Assembly: GCA_964557375.1 (NCBI GenBank)
Contig: CAZKZZ010000003.1
Coordinates: 1-64,000, forward strand
Origin: CAZKZZ01 sp964557375
Lineage (GTDB): Bacteria; Spirochaetota; Spirochaetia; SPDA01; CAZJBZ01
Reading direction: 5' to 3'
DNA length: 64,000 nucleotides
Every line of letters starts with the position of its first letter. The first letter of the stretch is position 1. The translations under genes were made by a program, and so were the position numbers. The notes below the pieces were generated by a model that saw only the letters and a list, made by a program, of their open reading frames with translations, did no database searches and was not told where the DNA came from. Positions 35,213 through 44,108 of this stretch are shown in pieces.

Positions 35213-38200
35213 TTAGAAAGCAAGTACATCATTATCGTAACGTACCCTGCTTCTCAATTCCGGAATCGGGTTCCATTGGACAAAAATTGAAAATGTTCTG
35301 TTCCATTCGTACCGTTGAACTCCATCATCCCCCGTTTGTAATAGCGGTTCGGCACTAAACTCTACGGTGAGGTCCCAATCGTGCATATGATGAACAAGAT
35401 TCAAAGTTATGCGCTGCGCGTTAAAAAATGATTCTTCCCTGTCGCTCATATTGAACAAATTGAACGATTTGCCCAGGTCGACAAAAGGATCTCGTGTTTC
35501 TTCTCCGGTAATTGCCGTATATGCATCAAAATAGCGGTATATGTTGTTGTTTTCTGCCTCGAAACTGAAATTGAGGTCCAAAAAACGGTAAATACTGAGC
35601 TCGAGACCGACTCTGAATGTAAATAGGGAGTCGGAAAATTTTATTAGATTCATTGTTACAGAGGTATCGATGTCGAGAAGAAAACTTATCCTGTTTTTCC
35701 ATACAGGATTGTTTTGGGGATTAGTGTCTATCCCGAACGTCACTGTTTCCGGGATGAATTTCTTCGTATCTTCCTGCTGCCATCCGATACCCGGTTCAAA
35801 CGTAGAAGGATACGTTTTTTTCATCGTAAAATCGGAATAAAAAAACCATAATCTGAGTGAGGATGTGTTGGAATAGGGGTCTTCGAAAAGCGGCAAGACC
35901 TCTTCTGTGGTGTTGTCCGGAGTCTGTATAGCCGGGTCGCCGAAAATAAAACTTTCCTTTATCTCAATGTTATTACTAAAAAAGGAGAAGTTAGCAGTAG
36001 ACCTGCTTTTTATCCATTTTGCGATATCAAAATCATAGGTAAACAGCTGCTCTAAGAGAATGGAGGTTGATTCCGGCTTTACCTGAAACCGCTCGGTCAA
36101 GGATAGTGGTTTCAGGTTCCACTCTTCCGGAGAATCTTCATCATCAGGGTCGATCGGTTCCTTTTTGAGTTTTCCCTGGGCTATCGTCGTAAAAGGGCCG
36201 GTATTGAGTGTTAAGGTACCGTTTATTTCCTGGTCGAGCGGGGGCAGGATAGTATTTACATCCAGAATCTGCTGCTGCGTGAACGGTATAAACACCAGTC
36301 TTGCACCGAGGGAATGCTGAGAAACATACTCTTCATCCCACTCGAAGGTGGAATCTTCATATACAGGCTGGTCGTTGTCGTCGATATAGTCGAATTTTTT
36401 TTCCAGCAGTTTCATATTCAGTTTGTAGGTAATCGAAGAATTGTTGACAAAATCGATCGAACTCAAAGGAAAGCTCGTCAGGGTCAAGTTGTTTGTGAGG
36501 GTATAGAGGGTCGAATTGTAGTCCTGCTGCTGATATTCGGCCCAGGTCTCTGAAAGGACGTTTTCCGCTCTGTTGAAGTGCTCCTGATACGTACCTGAAA
36601 AGATGAATTCGTCTGAAAGGATAAAATAGTCATCGAACAGTTTTGCGCTGTACTGCAGGCTGCTCGACCCGTTTGTTTTGAAAATGGAGTATTCTTCTGA
36701 AAAATCTATATCATAAGGGGTATTCCACACGCTCGAGTTCATTCGGGAGCTGACATTTACTTCGGGCAATATTTTGTACAGCAGTGTGTGCTGAAACGGT
36801 TTACGTACCGCACGGTCTCTCAACGGAAGATCATTCTGGATTTCCCGTAATCGAAACTCTGGCTCTTCTTCCCCGCCGGTTCCCTTCTCTGTCAGCGGGG
36901 CATCCCGGTTATCATCTTGTTTTTCATCTTGTTTTTCATCCCAAGGCGGTAATGTCCCTGTCTTTTCGTCCTGATCACCTGCAGTTTGCCTCTCACCGTC
37001 AGGAACCACTTTTTTATCGTAGACTACATCAAAAATTGTGCCTGAGAGCTCTGCGCCGACTTCAGGGAGCAGATAGCTGTCGGGATAGTAGAACTTTTGA
37101 GAGGGAAAACTAAAAGGTGTTCGCGATTGGACCGGCACATAGCCTGAAATGTCGGAATCGAGGCCTGTGATTCCGTCAATGTCCGTATCTTTGCTTTTCC
37201 AGTACATATTGAAATCGAAATTTGTTATTCGTGCGTTTTTAATAATAGGCTGAAGCGGTGTTATGACAGGCGTAAACGAACCTCCAAGATTCCACTGGAG
37301 TGTTTCTTTTATTGTAAAAACGTCGTTCGCCTGCTGATTCGCCTCCCCCACTTCGCTGTCGCCTCCATCTGCTCCCGTGGTGTCTTGCTGGGCATCCTCT
37401 TCCGCTGCTTCGTCGTCGATTCCGAGTATCGTACCCCAGTCGATATCCTCGCTTCTCCGGTCAAAATCGCGGAGAAAATAGGGATCACTATAGAGATCAA
37501 AATCGGTGTTAAAAGTAAGAATTTCACTCCGTAAATCGAGATGCGATTCGAATCCGAAACGCACCGGCATATCATTGCCTAAAAAATTGGAAGTGTGCCA
37601 GTCCGATTCGACGATTTCTTCTTCATCGTACCAGTAAGGAAGATACTCTCCACTGGTGGAATCGTAATAAATATTTCTGCTCCTTGCCACTCCGAGGTAG
37701 AGAGAATAATCATCCACCACCCCTATCTCGGAGATATCCGCTTCGATTCCGGTAAAAACCCCGAGACGGGTATACATATCCAGCATTATTTTGATAAACG
37801 AGTTGGTCCGTTCGATAAACAGGTATTCCTGCTTTTCTTTAGGTGTCATTGGCCGGGTCGGCCGGATAAAAAAATCTCTTACCTCATATTTGTACTCCTC
37901 CGCTTCTTCAGATTCACTCTGGAGAAAGGAAAGTGAACCCTCTTGGTCCTGCTTTCTGCCGAAGATATAGGTAGTAGTCTGAAAAAAGTTACCCTCGATA
38001 TTTCGATAGCCGAAAGAGGGGTGAAAAAAGAGATCATTGTCAACATAGAAAAAAAACGGAATGTAGAGCATTGGAACACGACCTACGTACAGAACGGCAT
38101 CGCGTAATCCCCATTCGCCGGGTGCTAAAACCCATATTTTTTTTGCTTTGATATGGTAATACGGGTCTTCAGGCTTACTCGAGGTGATAATTCCATCATT

Positions 38201-38866
38201 CAGGGTGACTATTTCTTCCGCCGAACGGAAGAACTCATCCCCGGAATAGCGGAATGTTAGGGTTTCCCCTTCAACAATTCTCTGTTTCTCAGAAACACCG
38301 CTGAAAAAGAAACCCTCTAAAGAATCGACGTTGAACGAAAGGCTTTCCCCGCGAAATGTTTCTTCTTTACCCCGTTCGATAAGGGTGTAGGTGATATTAC
38401 CCACGGCTGTAATAAGGTCTTGGGATTCATTGAAAAGTATTTTGTCTGCACGGATTTTGTGAATGGTGTCCTTTTCCGGATCGTTCATTTCCAGAACAAC
38501 ATCGCCCTCGAGTTTTACGTAATCTTCATCAATCTGTTCGATGGTGAAATACTCGGTATTTTCCGCGGAAGTGATCGTGATAGTTGTAGCAGTCCTCGAA
38601 GCAGCTTGATCTTTTGCAGCCGCAGCTTGGATTGAATAGTAGGTTAATAAACGCTGCTCGAGGTCTTCTCTAGACCCTTTTTCAGAGAGTCCGAGCCGAT
38701 TACACCAGGCAAGCAATTCGTAATAACCGGCGGTTTGAATATCCAATCCGAGGGTTTCACCGATAAAATCATTCACTTCTGAGGGCCCGTTCTCCTGGGC
38801 CTGCAGTACGCTAGGAAACAGAATACATCCGCACAGCAATAAAACCAGGAATGATTGACCCCTCAT
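35213..38866 (-). CDS. lptD: LptD-like outer-membrane LPS-assembly/organic-solvent-tolerance protein with N-terminal SAP-like motif
   Basis: 1217 residues. The signal peptide (1-23, LQAQE) is followed by a SAP-like helix-turn-helix (about 40-72: YYELLAWCNRLGLSEKGSRE, then DLEQRLLTYY), an OstA/LptA-like beta-jellyroll (about 100-260: KLEGDVVLEMNDPEKDTI, RGESLSFNVDSLEGFFFSG), and a very long beta-barrel with many short aromatic strands. Low-complexity acidic loops (near 470-510 and 640-680) interrupt the barrel. T. pallidum has an LptD orthologue (TP0515) next to uvrA, as here. It inserts glycolipid or another amphiphile into the outer leaflet. The start overlaps uvrA by 4 nt. Confidence 0.85.
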   Translation of the reverse strand: MRGQSFLVLLLCGCILFPSVLQAQENGPSEVNDFIGETLGLDIQTAGYYELLAWCNRLGLSEKGSREDLEQRLLTYYSIQAAAAKDQAASRTATTITITSAENTEYFTIEQIDEDYVKLEGDVVLEMNDPEKDTIHKIRADKILFNESQDLITAVGNITYTLIERGKEETFRGESLSFNVDSLEGFFFSGVSEKQRIVEGETLTFRYSGDEFFRSAEEIVTLNDGIITSSKPEDPYYHIKAKKIWVLAPGEWGLRDAVLYVGRVPMLYIPFFFYVDNDLFFHPSFGYRNIEGNFFQTTTYIFGRKQDQEGSLSFLQSESEEAEEYKYEVRDFFIRPTRPMTPKEKQEYLFIERTNSFIKIMLDMYTRLGVFTGIEADISEIGVVDDYSLYLGVARSRNIYYDSTSGEYLPYWYDEEEIVESDWHTSNFLGNDMPVRFGFESHLDLRSEILTFNTDFDLYSDPYFLRDFDRRSEDIDWGTILGIDDEAAEEDAQQDTTGADGGDSEVGEANQQANDVFTIKETLQWNLGGSFTPVITPLQPIIKNARITNFDFNMYWKSKDTDIDGITGLDSDISGYVPVQSRTPFSFPSQKFYYPDSYLLPEVGAELSGTIFDVVYDKKVVPDGERQTAGDQDEKTGTLPPWDEKQDEKQDDNRDAPLTEKGTGGEEEPEFRLREIQNDLPLRDRAVRKPFQHTLLYKILPEVNVSSRMNSSVWNTPYDIDFSEEYSIFKTNGSSSLQYSAKLFDDYFILSDEFIFSGTYQEHFNRAENVLSETWAEYQQQDYNSTLYTLTNNLTLTSFPLSSIDFVNNSSITYKLNMKLLEKKFDYIDDNDQPVYEDSTFEWDEEYVSQHSLGARLVFIPFTQQQILDVNTILPPLDQEINGTLTLNTGPFTTIAQGKLKKEPIDPDDEDSPEEWNLKPLSLTERFQVKPESTSILLEQLFTYDFDIAKWIKSRSTANFSFFSNNIEIKESFIFGDPAIQTPDNTTEEVLPLFEDPYSNTSSLRLWFFYSDFTMKKTYPSTFEPGIGWQQEDTKKFIPETVTFGIDTNPQNNPVWKNRISFLLDIDTSVTMNLIKFSDSLFTFRVGLELSIYRFLDLNFSFEAENNNIYRYFDAYTAITGEETRDPFVDLGKSFNLFNMSDREESFFNAQRITLNLVHHMHDWDLTVEFSAEPLLQTGDDGVQRYEWNRTFSIFVQWNPIPELRSRVRYDNDVLAF

Positions 38867-41685
38867 GCAAACGGCCCCTCTAAAACGGTCTTGAGATAGT
38901 GACCTGTATAAGAATGGGGAGCAGAGGCAACCTCTTCCGGTGTGCCCGATGTGACAATGGTACCACCCCTTTGACCACCATCGGGACCGAGATCAATTAT
39001 ATGGTCGGCCTGTTTTATGACATCGAGATTGTGCTCGATTATTGCAACCGTGTTTCCGTTATCAACGAGCATATGCAGCACGTAAAGAAGCTTTTTCACA
39101 TCTTCGAAATGGAGCCCGGTCGTCGGCTCATCGAGTATGTAGAATGTGTTTCCGGTATTGGTCTTTGAAAGTTCCAGTGCAAGCTTTACCCGCTGAGCTT
39201 CTCCACCCGAGAGTGTAGTGGCGGATTGGCCCAATCGGATATAAGAGAGCCCCACATCTGTTAAGGTGTCCAATTTACGCCGTATTTTCGGAATATTAGA
39301 AAAGAACTCCTGTGCTTCTTCGACGGTCATCTCGAGTACATCATAAATATTTTTTCCCTTATAGCGGATGTCGAGTGTCTCCTGATTAAACCTTCGTCCT
39401 TTACATACGTCACAGGTAATATAAACATCGGGCAGAAAGTGCATTTCGATCTTGATCGTACCGGCACCTTCGCAGTTTTCACATCTTCCTCCCTTTACAT
39501 TGAAGGAAAATCTTCCCGGTTTATATCCCCTCGCCTTTGAATCCGGCAGAGAGGCGAACAGTTCTCTAATCGGAGTAAAAAGATTGACATAGGTTGCGGG
39601 ATTTGAGCGCGGAGTGCGGCCGATGGGACTTTGATCTACATTGATTACTTTGTCGATGTGTTCAAACCCTGTAATGCTCCCGTATGCTCCTTCCGGGTGT
39701 GTACTCCTGTTTACTCTATTCGATAAAACCGGATAGAGGAGGTCGCAGAGGAGGGACGATTTACCGGAACCGCTTACACCTGTTACTACAATCAATTTTC
39801 CCAGGGGAAACGCGACATCAATCTGTTTTAGATTGTGTTCAGCTGCGTCGATCAGCCGGATTTCCTTACCGTTTCCGCTTCTTCTTGCCTCTCTGGTTTT
39901 GGTGGTAAGTTTCCCACTCAAATAACGGCCGGTCAAGCTGTCTTTGTCGTGAAGTATCTCTTCGAGCGTGCCCTCCGCTACCACATGTCCGCCGTGTTCT
40001 CCGGCAGCGGGCCCGAGATCAACGATATAATCGGCCTCCCGCAATGTCTGTTCATCATGCTCGACGACGATCAAGGTGTTTCCCAAATCCCGAAGGTGCT
40101 TAAGGGTATCAATAAGTTTCCGGTTGTCCTTCTGATGAAGCCCGATAGTAGGCTCGTCGAGGATGTAGAGTACACCGACCAAAGAAGATCCGATTTGAGT
40201 GGCAAGCCTAATCCGCTGCGCTTCTCCTCCGGAAAGGGTAGAAGCCTTCCTTTCCAATGTTAAATAATCCAAACCGACACTTTGTAAAAAGGAGAGACGA
40301 TCCGTTATCTCCTTGAGAATTTGGCCGGATATTTTTTTTTCAGTCTCAGTTAGTGTGAACGTGTCGAAAAACCCCAACGCATCGGTTATGGAGAGGCATG
40401 AAACGTCATAGATGTTCTTTTCCTGGATAGTTACGGCAAGGGCAACTTGCCGAAGCCTTCGCCCCTCACAGGCGGCGCACTCTTTCTGGCTCATAAACTG
40501 CTCGAGCCACTGCTTCACACCTTCGGATGTCGTTTCCAGGTAACGGCGCTTTAATTCGGGCAGTATGCCTCGGAATTTGGCCGAATATTCGAACTTTCCT
40601 GTTTTCTTGCTGTTCTCATACGTGACCTCGATCGTATCATCAGAACCGTACAGGAGAATATGCATAATTTCATCGGGGAGCTCGCCTAGCGGTGTATCCA
40701 AAGAGAAATTATACGCGGCTGCAAGTGATTCGAACCAGCTCCTGTGCCATGCTGCAGAGGGGTTATAGGGAACAATACCCCGCTGATTAAAAGAAAGCCT
40801 CTTATCCGGCATGACCAATTTGGGGTCGAACTCGAGAGTGACACCGAGACCCGAACAGTCTGGGCACGCACCGTAGGGGTTATTAAAAGAAAACAGACGG
40901 GGCTGCATCTCCGGTAGGCTTATGTTGCACGCCGTACACGAACTTTTTTGAGAGAACAGCTCTTCTTTCGAGCCGTAGGATACGGCAATGACCGTTCCAT
41001 TCCCTATTTCCAAGGCTGTTTCGACTGATTCAGCAATCCGCTTTCTGCTGTCCGGCTGAATCTTGAGCCGGTCAACAACAATTTCTATTGTGTGTTTTTT
41101 CTGTTTGTCGAGTTCGATTTCTTCATCGAGAGATACCTGCTCTCCATCTATTCTGGCCCGTACAAATCCGGCCCTTTGGGCATCGGAGATGATCTTTTTA
41201 TGTTCTCCTTTCCTTCCCCGGACAACCGGAGCTAACAGCATGATACGCTCACCTTCCGGGTACGAAAGTATCGTATCGATAATTTGATCAACGGACTGTT
41301 CTTCAATTACCCGGCCGCACCGGGGGCAGTGAGGGGTCCCGATACGCGCGTAGAGAAGCCTGAGGTAGTCATAGATCTCAGTGACAGTACCAACGGTAGA
41401 ACGGGGATTATGGTGTCCGGTTTTCTGTTCTATGGATATTGCGGGAGAAAGCCCCTCGATATAGTCGATATCCGGTTTGTCGAGTCTTCCTAAAAATTGT
41501 CTCGCATACGCGGATAACGATTCGACATATCTGCGCTGGCCTTCCGCGTAAATCGTATCGAAGGCAAGAGATGATTTACCGGACCCGCTTACTCCGGAGA
41601 CAACAATAAGTGAATCACGCGGCAAGGTTATATCTATATTCTTGAGATTATGTTCTCGTGCGCCCTTGATAATAAGCTTTTTCAT
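38863..41685 (-). CDS. uvrA: Excinuclease ABC subunit A
   Basis: Damage-recognition ATPase of nucleotide excision repair. Two ABC modules are visible, each with Walker A (GVSGSGKSSLAFD near 31; VTGVSGSGKSSLL near 640), signature (LSGGEAQRIRLA; LSGGEAQRVKLA) and Walker B (YILDEPTIGLH; YILDEPTTGLH). Zinc ligands occur as CTAC/CPDC and CENC/CDVC pairs, with an additional CPRC pair. The open frame extends 24 codons further, but ATG 41685 (MKKLIIKGAREHNLKNI) matches other UvrA starts and gives 940 residues, the usual length. No good ribosome site is seen. It is followed by lptD with a 4-nt overlap. Confidence 0.97.
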   Translation of the reverse strand: MKKLIIKGAREHNLKNIDITLPRDSLIVVSGVSGSGKSSLAFDTIYAEGQRRYVESLSAYARQFLGRLDKPDIDYIEGLSPAISIEQKTGHHNPRSTVGTVTEIYDYLRLLYARIGTPHCPRCGRVIEEQSVDQIIDTILSYPEGERIMLLAPVVRGRKGEHKKIISDAQRAGFVRARIDGEQVSLDEEIELDKQKKHTIEIVVDRLKIQPDSRKRIAESVETALEIGNGTVIAVSYGSKEELFSQKSSCTACNISLPEMQPRLFSFNNPYGACPDCSGLGVTLEFDPKLVMPDKRLSFNQRGIVPYNPSAAWHRSWFESLAAAYNFSLDTPLGELPDEIMHILLYGSDDTIEVTYENSKKTGKFEYSAKFRGILPELKRRYLETTSEGVKQWLEQFMSQKECAACEGRRLRQVALAVTIQEKNIYDVSCLSITDALGFFDTFTLTETEKKISGQILKEITDRLSFLQSVGLDYLTLERKASTLSGGEAQRIRLATQIGSSLVGVLYILDEPTIGLHQKDNRKLIDTLKHLRDLGNTLIVVEHDEQTLREADYIVDLGPAAGEHGGHVVAEGTLEEILHDKDSLTGRYLSGKLTTKTREARRSGNGKEIRLIDAAEHNLKQIDVAFPLGKLIVVTGVSGSGKSSLLCDLLYPVLSNRVNRSTHPEGAYGSITGFEHIDKVINVDQSPIGRTPRSNPATYVNLFTPIRELFASLPDSKARGYKPGRFSFNVKGGRCENCEGAGTIKIEMHFLPDVYITCDVCKGRRFNQETLDIRYKGKNIYDVLEMTVEEAQEFFSNIPKIRRKLDTLTDVGLSYIRLGQSATTLSGGEAQRVKLALELSKTNTGNTFYILDEPTTGLHFEDVKKLLYVLHMLVDNGNTVAIIEHNLDVIKQADHIIDLGPDGGQRGGTIVTSGTPEEVASAPHSYTGHYLKTVLEGPFA

Positions 41686-41693
41686 AGAAACGG

Positions 41694-42644
41694 TCAGTTT
41701 TCCATAAGCGGTTCGAGAAAAGGATCGGCAAGCTGCCTTCTCGCCCGCTGCCGCCATACCGAGGCAGTGGAATAGTCAGTTATAAGTGTCATCAGGTTGT
41801 TGAATATATCGAGCTCTCCCTCCGGGTACAGGGACCCGGCAAAGTAGTAGAGGTGCATAAACAGTTCAGTTGTCGTTACATAGCTCTCGAGTTTCTGGTC
41901 CCGAAGGATTTTTTGCAGACATTCATCGCCGTTTTCAAACTCATAATCCGGATCTTTTATACGCAGCTCTTCTATGCATTTAGAAAAAATCGATACAACG
42001 TAATGAAGCAGATGCTCGGCAGCTCTTCCGTATCTTCCGGTGCGGTAGTAGTAGACCCCGAGCTTGCCGTGAGCATCGAGGGCGAAACTTGTCTGCAGCC
42101 TGTAGAGTACGAGCAGTTTATCGAATCCGTCCTCTTTGAGCGTGTCCATCATAGCATTGCGCATTCTCTCCTGCTGCGGGTCCGAAAATGATGAATCATC
42201 AGAGACGATATCGAGGAGGGTTTCTTCGAATTTATTGAACTTTTTTTGATTATCGTAGAGTTGAGCCAGTGTATATAAAACAGTGTATTGATCCTCAGGT
42301 ATGTAAAACTGGTTCTTGAAATTGTAGGCGCGTTTGTATTGACGTTCGGCCAATCCGAGTTCCGCCTCCACCTCGAATACCTTACCCAGCCAGTACTCCG
42401 CCTCCGGAAACTGCCCACGTTCCTTCCTGGCCTCTCGAAAAAAACGCATAGCCTCGCCGTATTCGCCGTCTCGAAACTTCTTTTTGCCCTGTTCGAGGAG
42501 AAGCCACGCATTTGGCACTGTATCCCCGGCAGCCGTTCCATTCTGTGCATCTGCCCTCTCTTGTCCGAATCCGCCGACTGCAACAAAAATGAATAGAAAT
42601 GCAGCTAATGTAATCGCGGTTTTATAAAAGTTTCGATAACTCAT
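41694..42644 (-). CDS. Exported TPR-like protein
   Basis: A signal peptide (about residues 1-31, ending GQERADAQ) precedes two or three tetratricopeptide-like repeats (YGEAMRFFREARKERGQFPE, FEVEAELGLAERQYKRAYNF, KLGVYYYRTGRYGRAAEHLL). It is about 316 residues long. ATG 42644 is chosen over an upstream frame opening because GGAGG lies nine bases before it and a proper signal peptide follows; it overlaps the ispG end by 23 nt. Function unknown; periplasmic scaffolding is inferred from repeats plus export. It lies 8 nt before uvrA. Confidence 0.75.
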   Translation of the reverse strand: MSYRNFYKTAITLAAFLFIFVAVGGFGQERADAQNGTAAGDTVPNAWLLLEQGKKKFRDGEYGEAMRFFREARKERGQFPEAEYWLGKVFEVEAELGLAERQYKRAYNFKNQFYIPEDQYTVLYTLAQLYDNQKKFNKFEETLLDIVSDDSSFSDPQQERMRNAMMDTLKEDGFDKLLVLYRLQTSFALDAHGKLGVYYYRTGRYGRAAEHLLHYVVSIFSKCIEELRIKDPDYEFENGDECLQKILRDQKLESYVTTTELFMHLYYFAGSLYPEGELDIFNNLMTLITDYSTASVWRQRARRQLADPFLEPLMEN

Positions 42645-43659
42645 GTTTAAACGCCTCCAGGGCTTTTTCAGAAGGCACTTTTGCAACGATCTTACCCTTC
42701 TTAAAGATAACTGCACCATCTTTTGAACCGGTAATACCAATATCGGCATGCTTTGCCTCTCCCGGACCGTTTACCACACACCCCATTACTGCGACAGTCA
42801 GATTTTTACGAACAGCATATAAATCGGCTTGTACCTGCGCCATAAATCTGTGTACATCAAAAGATGCTCTGCCGCACTGCGGGCATGATACAATATTGAC
42901 TCCGTTCCTGTATTTATTTTCGGCAGAAAGAATTTCTCTTCCAGCGATTATTTCTCGTTCGGGGGTGTCTGATAACGATACCCGGATCGTACTCCCTATA
43001 CCTTTTCTAAGCATTCTCGATATACCGATTGCGTTTTTAATAGCTCCGGCAAGCAGAGGACCGGCCTCGGTAATGCCCAAGTGAAGAGGGATGTCGTGTG
43101 AAGCAGCGAATCGTTCATTAGCACGTACTGTGGTCTCGATATCTGATGATTTTAGAGAGACAACAACATCTTCGAACCCCAGGCTGTAGAGTACGTCGAG
43201 CTCTTCTTCGGCTGCCTTTACCATGGCAGCTGCCGTGTCTGTCTCTTTTCTAAGCCCTGCCGGAAGAGAACCGCTGTTTACTCCTATTCTAATCGGTACC
43301 TTCCTGTCTTTTGCCTTTGAAACCACCTCCTCCACCTTCCACCGGGCACCGATATTTCCAGGATTGATGCGTATTTTCGCTATAGGGTAATCGAGACAGA
43401 CAAGGGCGAGCCGGTAGTCGAAATGTATGTCTGCAACGAGAGGCACATCGACTGCATTCGAAAGCCCCCCGAGTTCATGGGCACTCGTTTCATCAGGTAC
43501 AGCAAAACGGAGAATGTCGCACCCGAGTACTTTGAGATTATTGATCTTTTGAATGAGGGACGGAGTCACTGCTGTAAGCGGCTCTTTCCACATGGTCTGT
43601 ATCGTGACCGGATAAGAACCGCCGATTACAACATTTCCGACAGAAACCGTTTTACTTAT
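42622..43659 (-). CDS. ispG: 4-hydroxy-3-methylbut-2-enyl-diphosphate synthase (IspG), apparent ATA start
   Basis: Converts MEcPP to HMBPP in the MEP isoprenoid pathway. Three cluster cysteines are visible in SCPQCGR and GCVVNGPGEA near the C-terminus. The first in-frame ATG (43593, MWKEPLTAV) would cut off the family N-terminus; upstream of it the same frame reads SKTVSVGNVVIGGSYPVTIQ, a normal IspG start region, but has no ATG, GTG or TTG before the next stop codon. The best start is ATA at 43659-43657, with GGGAG seven bases upstream and overlapping the TAA of the ATPase K gene (ATAA). One base (ATGA) would restore a standard overlap. From ATA the protein is 345 residues, the expected length. 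Confidence 0.9.
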   Translation of the reverse strand: MSKTVSVGNVVIGGSYPVTIQTMWKEPLTAVTPSLIQKINNLKVLGCDILRFAVPDETSAHELGGLSNAVDVPLVADIHFDYRLALVCLDYPIAKIRINPGNIGARWKVEEVVSKAKDRKVPIRIGVNSGSLPAGLRKETDTAAAMVKAAEEELDVLYSLGFEDVVVSLKSSDIETTVRANERFAASHDIPLHLGITEAGPLLAGAIKNAIGISRMLRKGIGSTIRVSLSDTPEREIIAGREILSAENKYRNGVNIVSCPQCGRASFDVHRFMAQVQADLYAVRKNLTVAVMGCVVNGPGEAKHADIGITGSKDGAVIFKKGKIVAKVPSEKALEAFKHELSKLL

Positions 43660-44087
43660 CCGATAACTCCCATAAGAAAGACCATGACGAAGAGCGCGAC
43701 AGTCTCGACCAGTCCTAAAACCATGAGATAATTACCAAATCCTTTTCCCGTTTCAGCTAAAGCGTCGGATGCGTTCGCTCCCGCCTTTCCCTGAAACCAG
43801 GCTGAAAACATCATACCGATACCGCCTAATATTCCCGCTCCCAACAACAAGGCCGGGTCGGTATCCGCGGCAGCTTCGTAGAGTGTGTTCATAAGAATTA
43901 GGCCATAAATAGTCTGGGTCAACGGTGCCCCGACAAATGCTATAAGTATAAATGGCGCAGGTCTATTCTGAACAAAACATTTTTTCCATGCCCCGACAGC
44001 AGCCATCCCCGCTGTACCGGACCCCAAAGCAGATCCTACTGCAGCAAATGCAAGTGCTGCACTGACTCCAATCAAACCAATATTCAT
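43656..44087 (-). CDS. atpK: V/A-type ATP synthase subunit K (membrane rotor)
   Basis: The rotor-ring proteolipid: 143 residues with four membrane helices in two hairpins, as in Enterococcus hirae NtpK. The ion-site residues of NtpK can be matched one by one: T57-Q58 and Y61 in PLTQTIYG (NtpK T64, Q65, Y68), Q99 in WFQGKAG (Q110), and E128 in LVETVALF (E139). Only the second hairpin has the acidic residue. This set predicts Na+ coupling. It is last of the ATPase genes; its stop overlaps the apparent ispG start. Confidence 0.94.
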   Translation of the reverse strand: MNIGLIGVSAALAFAAVGSALGSGTAGMAAVGAWKKCFVQNRPAPFILIAFVGAPLTQTIYGLILMNTLYEAAADTDPALLLGAGILGGIGMMFSAWFQGKAGANASDALAETGKGFGNYLMVLGLVETVALFVMVFLMGVIG

Positions 44088-44108
44088 TCAGTATTCTCCT
44101 TTTAAATT

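Noticed and set aside
36915..36950. 12-bp tandem repeat (DEKQ DEKQ) in lptD
   Set aside because: A short in-frame repeat in a low-complexity loop; ordinary slippage, not a separate element.
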